Source: Callorhinus ursinus
Lineage: Eukaryota > Chordata > Mammalia > Carnivora > Otariidae
Direction of reading: 5' to 3'
Assembly (NCBI RefSeq): GCF_003265705.1
Contig: NW_020312817.1
Location: 47,537,598-47,601,597, forward strand
DNA: 64,000 bases
Shown: one piece after another, positions 58,487 to 64,000 of the stretch
Numbering within the stretch: position 1 is the stretch's first letter
How the letters are laid out: each line of letters begins with the position of its first letter
Position numbers and translations under genes: made by a program
Notes under the pieces: generated by a model
What the model was told of the DNA's origin: nothing
The model's input: only the letters and a program-made list of their open reading frames with translations
Databases searched by the model: none

Positions 58487-58865
58487 TCTTACTTTTTCAT
58501 CTTAATTCTTTCTGGTTTATTCATTTCTCTATTCTCTTCTACCTGGATGTATTTTTCTGCAGTCTTTTGCTATAGGGACAAAGTATGCTTCCTTAATTTC
58601 CATTTGTGATCTGTACATTGTATGCCCAACTTTTAATTCTACCATGGTAACTTTTACTTTTTTACCTGGTTGCTTCATTTTGTAATCATTGAATTATTAT
58701 TGATATATGAACTTTTCAATCTGTTCAATGTAAAGTGATGAAATTAATTTTGTGTATATTGTCCCATTTATTCTTTTCTTACTTCCCCTGTATTGTTAAT
58801 TTTACTTGTAGCTTTTTGACACAACTTATTATTTCTAAACATTATTTTTTAAAGTATGCTATCTT
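58487..58865. other. Unassigned T-rich sequence
   Basis: May be antisense L1M coding sequence. The matches are too weak to claim. Confidence 0.35.
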
Positions 58866-59025
58866 GGGGTGCCTGGGTGGCTCAGTCGGTTAAGTGTCCG
58901 ACTCTTGATTTCAGCTCAGGTCATGATCTCAGGATTTGGGGATCAAGCCCTGTGTCAGGTTCTGCACTATGCATGGAGCCTGCTTGAGATTCTCTCTCTC
59001 CTTTTCCCTCTGCCCCCCGCTCTCA

Positions 59026-59068
<43 letters not shown>

Positions 59069-59082
59069 ATGAATAAATAAAA
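58866..59082 (+). mobile_element. Can-SINE, older subtype, with (AAAT)n tail and TSD
   Basis: GGGGTGCCTGGGTGGCTCAG head, ACTCTTGATTTCAGCTCAGG body, TGAGATTCTC middle. The tail (about 59026-59082) is an (AAAT)n microsatellite of about 14 units with one GAAT. A perfect 11-bp duplication TATGCTATCTT is at 58855-58865 and 59083-59093. Confidence 0.97.
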
Positions 59083-59093
59083 TATGCTATCTT

Positions 59094-60312
59094 TCCAATA
59101 CTTTAGAATATTTTATGGGTGTTGTTTTTCACTGCCTCATAGATAACTGAAAATTTTATTTTCATATGAGTGAAATCTTGGCTGGAGAAAAAGTCATTGG
59201 TACTGAACATTTTATTTCAAACCTCCTTAGGCCAATAGGCAGATGTATATTGGTTAAAACTTCTGAGTTTAGTCAGGCTTAGGGGCACATCCCCTCTTTA
59301 TCACTTAATAGCTATTATTCGTTTCTTACTTCAGAGTGACTTGTTTGTGTCTTCTGCAAAGTATGGACTAATTTCTCCCTTATCCTTGATTTGCTGTATT
59401 TACAAAGCCAGTTATGGTTAGTTTTATTTTATTTTTCATTCATTGGGGTGATAGTTATTTCTTTACATGTTGGTTTTAAATTGGAATATAATGAACTCTT
59501 TGCCTCTAAAGGTTCAGAGTTTTCTTCATCTAAATAAAGTTTATCTCTTGTTTTTTTTTTCCTATTTTTTTATTATAATCTATTATAATGTTACTAGTTT
59601 CTTCTTTAGGAAACAATTTTATTTTTAATTCCTTCTCTTTTTAGTAGCTAATAAATTATTCATTAGGTTTTCTGTCATGTTAATTTCTATTTTTACTATC
59701 CTAATGTCGCTCTTAATTCTGCACTAACATTAGAGTTTACTTATGTTCCTTTACTAGAATACCCAGCTCTCTTTATTTCCACCTTTATCTCAGTCAACTC
59801 GTTCTCCCTATCATTTTCAGGTCTTAGCAACTCTTATTTTCAGCTCTGATTTCATAAAGTCCATGTCTTATTGCAGTTGTTTTTGAGAACACAAGGCACA
59901 TGCTGTTTAAAAAATGAATATATTCTCTAGAGCAAACTTTTTTTCTAGAAATATTATTTTTATTCAACTGTGGCATATCATATTTTCTTACTATTAAAAT
60001 TTTAGTGAATATTTTCATGGACAAAATTTGGTTTTCTATTTTCATTGATTCAATTGCAAGGATTTATTGAGATCTATTTTCCAAAACCAAGACAGGTTAA
60101 TTTGCTTTGGATTCTCTAAACAACAACAACAAAAAAAGATATTTGATTCTGTTCTAGTACACACTGGGCAGTATGCTATGAGGAGAACCAAAGACTAAAT
60201 ACACTGGTACAGATCCTTTGGCCCTCACGTTTGGTAAAATTTTTTTTCTTCATAGCCCACATTAATATGAAATAAAATTATGAAATAATTTTAATTTAAT
60301 AAATAAAGAATA
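59094..60312. other. AT-rich sequence, possible old LINE
   Basis: T-rich and compatible with an antisense LINE-1 coding relic (especially 59700-59900), but I could not establish an ordered match. ATGAAATAA is repeated several times at about 60268-60320. Confidence 0.4.
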
Positions 60313-60538
60313 TGAAATAAAAACAAATAATGATATTGACATCATTTGGCATGGCATTTCCCATTCCAGGAAAGAGCCCACCTCTCCACTCCCTATGCTG
60401 GTTGGGCACTGGCTACTTGTAATAGCACTTTATGTCCTACTTTACCCCTTTTCAAAGCAGTTAATATGCAAGGCCTGGGAAGTCAACAGCAATGATCCAT
60501 GCCAAATGATGTCAATATCATTATTTGTTTTTATTTCA
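60313..60538. repeat. Perfect 42-bp inverted repeat, 142-bp spacer
   Basis: The left arm, 60313-60354, begins TGAAATAAAAACAAATAATG and ends ATCATTTGGCATGG. It is the exact reverse complement of the right arm, 60497-60538. There are no mismatches in 42 bp, and the bases just outside and inside do not pair. No flanking target duplication and no recognised transposon ends were seen. Confidence 0.97.
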
Positions 60539-60877
60539 CTTGATTACTGATTTACACTGAAGTAGATTTGGTCTCTGGGTCTTCTTTCTGGTTCTGTAAG
60601 TTTTGTACCTGGAAGAATATCTTTAAATTTTCTGAGATGTTTCAGGAATTATGAAGGCTTTTCTTTAAAAAAAAAAATATTGATAGCAATTATATTAGAA
60701 CTCAGGGAAGAGTGGAGACAGACATCTATCTTCAGTTGTACATAAAACAGGGAGGCACCCAATCTTTCTTCTATTTTAATTAAATCTACCTGGAGCAGTG
60801 GAGGCCAGATATCTGAATTATCTTGCTCACTTTTTATGATGTGCTCAGTGTTGAACCTCAGTTTGGGGATATATTTA
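60539..60877. other. Unassigned sequence
   Basis: An A run (about 60669-60680). No repeat family or gene recognised. Confidence 0.5.
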
Positions 60878-61080
60878 TTTATTTTTTTTTTTGAAGATTT
60901 TATTTATTTATTTCAGAGAAAGAGAGATGAGAGATAGAGAGCACGAGAGGGAAGAAGGTCAGAGGGAGAAGCAGACTCCCCGCTGAGCAGGGAGCCCGAT
61001 GCGGGACTCGATCCCGGGACTCCAGGATCATGACCTGAGCCGAAGGCAGTCGCTTAACCAACTGAGCCACCCAGGCACCC
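60878..61080 (-). mobile_element. Can-SINE, young subtype, with TSD
   Basis: Near-consensus antisense copy with the GATCCCGGGACTCCAGGATC and GGTCAGAGGGAGAAGCAG variants. A perfect 18-bp duplication AGTTTGGGGATATATTTA is at 60860-60877 and 61081-61098, the longest in the window. Confidence 0.98.
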
Positions 61081-61098
61081 AGTTTGGGGATATATTTA

Positions 61099-61789
61099 AA
61101 CAAAGCACAATCATCCCTTCCTAAACGTGTGCTTCATAAAAGTTTCGCCTTGTTTTATAGTACAATTATATGATTCACTGTGCTGTAGGATCAACTCATT
61201 TTTCCTTACCCTGCTCACAGACTGCTCAAAATCAGTCTCCCATTTATTTTTTATATTCATCAACATCTCTCATTTATTTTTTTATATTCATAGGGTCCGT
61301 GGAATATAATGTCCCACTCAATATGCTGACATAACCTACGATTTTACATCAAAACATGTATCTAATAACTTTATTTTTAGTTCAAAAAATAGATGTCAGG
61401 TCAGATGATGTCCTACCAGTTTGCCCTAATTTTCACAGTCTACAGAGAAAGGAAATAATGGATAATTCAGATATTGCAACTGCTTCCAGCTCCTTTTTTT
61501 GCCTCAGTGATTTTCAATTTTATTAGTGCAATAACAGCATTTAGTTTTATATAGTATTAAATTATAAATACACATCATCAGTATTATCATCCTGATGCTT
61601 TAGATTACTTTTTGTATTATTTTTAATAGAAAGAGAGTTTCAGTCTCAATTTTTATGATAATTGATAATGTATTTTAATAATTCTGTGTAGGCAAAAACC
61701 ACTAAAAAATAATCATATGTAGTTGGGTAGTGATAGCTCTCTAATTTCTTGGATTAACATATCTAAAACAAAGTCTATTTTTATGACAG
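61099..61789. other. Unassigned AT-rich sequence
   Basis: Contains a tandem-like duplication at 61237-61291. No repeat family recognised. Confidence 0.5.
61237..61291. repeat. Duplicated 24-25-mer, period 30
   Basis: CTCCCATTTATTTTTTATAT plus TCAT (61237-61260) recurs as CTCTCATTTATTTTTTTATA plus TTCAT (61267-61291), with one substitution and one extra T. Confidence 0.9.
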
Positions 61790-61990
61790 ATTTCTTCTAG
61801 TGATTCTACCTCCCAGGGATCAAGGCTAAAACAAAACCACAACTTGTCCTAGACTCCTGTTTTGCCATCACTCCCACTCCCGTGGGGGCCTTGAGAAATT
61901 TTAAACTCTCCATTCTTCTCCAGTCCCACTGACATTGCTAGAGCCCTGACTTGAATCTGGCCTTCATTGTTATCTTTTCCAATTTGAGGT
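61790..61990 (+). mobile_element. Possible L2 fragment, sense
   Basis: ACTTGTCCTAGACTCCTGTT, AACTCTCCATTCTTCTCCAG and TCTGGCCTTCATTGTTATCT recall the L2 segment with CATCCTTGACTCCTCC and CTCCATCTCCACC. Diverged. Confidence 0.4.
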
Positions 61991-62750
61991 AGCAGGAAGT
62001 TAGAGAGCTCAAGGACAGAATGTTAAAGGAGAAGAAAGGAAGTCCCAAGGCGGAGACTTAAAGAATGCCAGTATGAACAAAGAGGCCAGGTAGGAATGTG
62101 GACTATCCAAAAGATACTGAGAGAGAGGCCATGCTAGATGAGAAAAGCATCAGTTAAATTTAATAACAACTAAATAGCTTTCATTGTAGCATGAATAAAA
62201 GCCTGTGTTAAATAGAATGAGAGCTAAAGAAATAAGATGTGTTTAGTACCCCCCCCCGCCTTTTTTTTCCTTAAGAAATTTTACTAAAGAGTAAGAGAAC
62301 TGTGAGCTGGGTATCTGGAAAGCCATGTGGGATCCAAAAGTTCTCTTGTTGTTGTTGCCACTGTTGCTCCAATGGACACTAAATAGGACAGGGCAGCATG
62401 CCAAGGAGATACTGAGGTTGAAGAGTCAGGTCACAGAGAGGGTATACTGAAGGATTAGAATTCCTGAAAAAGCAAAAAGTAGATGGGTTGGCCTTTCACA
62501 GAAAGGGTGTTAAAATTGGAGGGAGGGAGGAAGGATGGTTGCATATGGAAGTCAAATTTTAGGTTTGATAGCTAGAATTTGAGCAAATTCCACATGATAT
62601 TATTTACTCAACTGAAGGATCAATCACAGTGGTAGGTTGCAAGTAACAATCTAGAAGATGAATCACAGTTTTAAGAGTGACAAAAGTATGAAAGCAGCAC
62701 TCAAGTGTGGCAAAATCTTTGATTTCCAAGTTTATTCATGATTTTCTTGA
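61991..62750. other. Unassigned sequence
   Basis: A C run next to a T run (about 62250-62270). No repeat family or gene recognised. Confidence 0.5.
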
Positions 62751-62760
62751 AATAATTTTT

Positions 62761-62962
62761 TATTTATTTATTTTTTTAAAGATTTTATTTATTTCACAGA
62801 GAGAGACACAGCGAGAGAGGGAACACAAGCAGGGGGAGTGGGAGAGGGAGAAGCAGGCTCCCTGTGGAACAGGAAGCCTGATGCGGGGCTCGATCGCAGG
62901 ACCCTGGGATCATGACCTGAGCCGAAGGCAGATGCTTAACGACTGAGCCACCCAGGTGCCCC
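62761..62962 (-). mobile_element. Can-SINE with TSD
   Basis: Complete antisense copy. A 10-bp duplication AATAATTTTT is at 62751-62760 and 62965-62974. The plus-strand open frame covering it is SINE sequence. Confidence 0.96.
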
Positions 62963-63174
62963 GGAATAATTTTTTTTTAATGTTGTGAAGTGAAGTCTAT
63001 CCAGTTTAAGTAGCTCACCTACCAACAGAATGTTAACATACAGTTTATTTGTTGGTTTGTTTTTCAGGCTCAATTGGTCAGTCTTTGCGTTAAATATAGA
63101 ATGCTTCTTTGTCCTTAGCTAGTTTATATTGCTGTGTTTTTCTACACTGATGATATTTGATTTGCTCTTTATGT

Positions 63175-63380
63175 GTTTTGATTTGGGAAGTATACATACC
63201 ATTTTTATGACATTGAGCAAATAAGGTAACCTTTTTGTGGCTCTGTTTCTTCTTTTGTATAATAAAGGAAATACCAATATCTACCTCTGGTAGGTTTTCT
63301 TGAAAGAAGATTAAATGATGTAATGTATATATGGTATAAGATAGCAATAAATACTGGCTGTGATGATGATTATTTACCTT
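63175..63380 (+). mobile_element. MIR SINE
   Basis: TGACATTGAGCAAATAAGGT, GGCTCTGTTTCTTCTTTTGT, AATATCTACCTCTGGTAGGT, TTGAAAGAAGATTAAATGAT and ATAGCAATAAATACTGGCTG match MIR in order. The minus-strand open frame over it is not a gene. Confidence 0.88.
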
Positions 63381-64000
63381 ATTTCCAAATTATAGAGTAA
63401 TATGCTTAGTTTTTTTTAAGTCTATTATTTTATTTTATCAATTTTTGGTAAAATGGTATGGGGTCTTAGACACAGAACATTCCTCATTTGTATTTCAGGA
63501 ATTGTTCTAGTATTTGCTTTATTTCATAACCATGTCAACAGTTATTTAGGACAACATTATTGGTACTCATTTTACTAATATTTAATATACCACAACTTCT
63601 CACTTTTTAAGTAACGTATGTGATTTTTTTTTTTACTTTTCTCTGTTTTTTTTAGGATTAGCCAGTGTTTAAAAAAAAAAATATTCTCAGGAAACATACG
63701 TGGACAATCCTATGTCTGTGTATTTGGGTATCTGCAGGTGTGGGTATGGTGATGTAGGGGTAAGCTTTAATGTTTGAGGCTCTCTCCTTCATGACCTTAA
63801 ATACTAACTGGACTGGATGCATGGGCTGGGAATCTGGAAAGCATCAGTATTTAATTGGTGAGGAACTGAGAAAGGAAAGACTAGTTGCCACAGTCTTTTC
63901 ACTTTATAATACTTTTTCATCTTAGCACTTGCTCACTGTAGCTGAACAGTTTAAGATACCACTTTAGTTCAGACATCATGTTCAGGAATGTGATGAATGT
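63381..64000. other. Unassigned sequence
   Basis: T and A homopolymer runs (about 63630-63642 and 63669-63680). No repeat family or gene recognised up to the window end. Confidence 0.5.

Noticed and set aside
60313..60538. Known DNA transposon for the inverted repeat
   Set aside because: No TA or 8-bp target duplication and no remembered terminal sequence fit. Perfect arms are inconsistent with the ancient mammalian DNA transposons.
4862..62962. Functional tRNA genes at the Can-SINE heads
   Set aside because: Each tRNA-like head continues directly into a SINE body and A-rich tail. Those with TSDs are clearly retroposed copies.

Overview
This window reads as mammalian nuclear DNA from a carnivore, most likely a caniform of the bear / seal / weasel group (Arctoidea). 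It carries 21 tRNA-derived Can-SINEs on both strands. They show the family's GGCGCCTGGGTGGCTCAG head, a TC-rich middle and an AATAAA-rich tail. It also carries four young L1 3' ends. Three of these have the GTTATGTTAATCACCATA or GATGTAGTGTTCCATGATTC type of 3' UTR that I associate with arctoids rather than with dog or cat; this assignment is from memory. I see no supportable protein-coding exon, RNA gene, CpG island, CRISPR array or prokaryotic feature. The open frames present are all short. They are explained by repeats, by low-complexity sequence, or by the number of chance frames expected in 64 kb of AT-rich DNA. The window is best read as intergenic or deep intronic sequence.

Layout. 1-2.1 kb is a very old L1 ORF2 relic read on the minus strand. 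2.2-5.7 kb is a dense stack of Can-SINEs, a young L1 end, older L1 3' ends and a MIR. 7-11.3 kb holds three Can-SINEs, an L1M 3' end interrupted by an L2, another L2, a tiny young L1 with a possible 3' transduction, and an MLT1-like LTR. 11.3-16 kb is mostly unique. 16-19.9 kb has a head-only Can-SINE, an L2, a possible CR1/L3-type relic, a MIR and a 540-bp young L1. 20-23 kb is unique. 23-28.2 kb contains a Can-SINE inside a MIR, an opposing MIR, an L1M end and two good L2 elements. 28.2-37 kb is mostly unique with scattered MIR and L2 pieces. 37-37.5 kb is a Can-SINE carrying a 21-unit, 17-bp minisatellite. 38-49.2 kb mixes L1M, L2, MIR and Can-SINE copies with a 112-bp pure purine tract. 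49.2-53.3 kb is nearly repeat-free by eye. 53.6-55.4 kb is a long L2 relic, including its reverse-transcriptase region, with an MLT1 piece inside it. 55.5-64 kb has a 3'-deleted L1, an L1M end, an MLT1-like LTR, five Can-SINEs, a MIR and a perfect 42-bp inverted repeat.

The clearest direct observations are target-site duplications (TSDs) of 10-18 bp around many insertions. These fix both element borders and show how several odd copies arose. The strongest candidates for a second look are the perfect inverted repeat at 60313-60538, the SINE-borne minisatellite at 37131-37486, the L1 copies with unusual 3' ends (10445-10541 and 55521-55640), and the head-only SINE at 16083-16168. I found no evidence for a new gene system. 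Old-repeat names (L2, MIR, L1M, MLT1, CR1/L3) rest on by-eye matching to remembered consensus sequences, so their borders are approximate.
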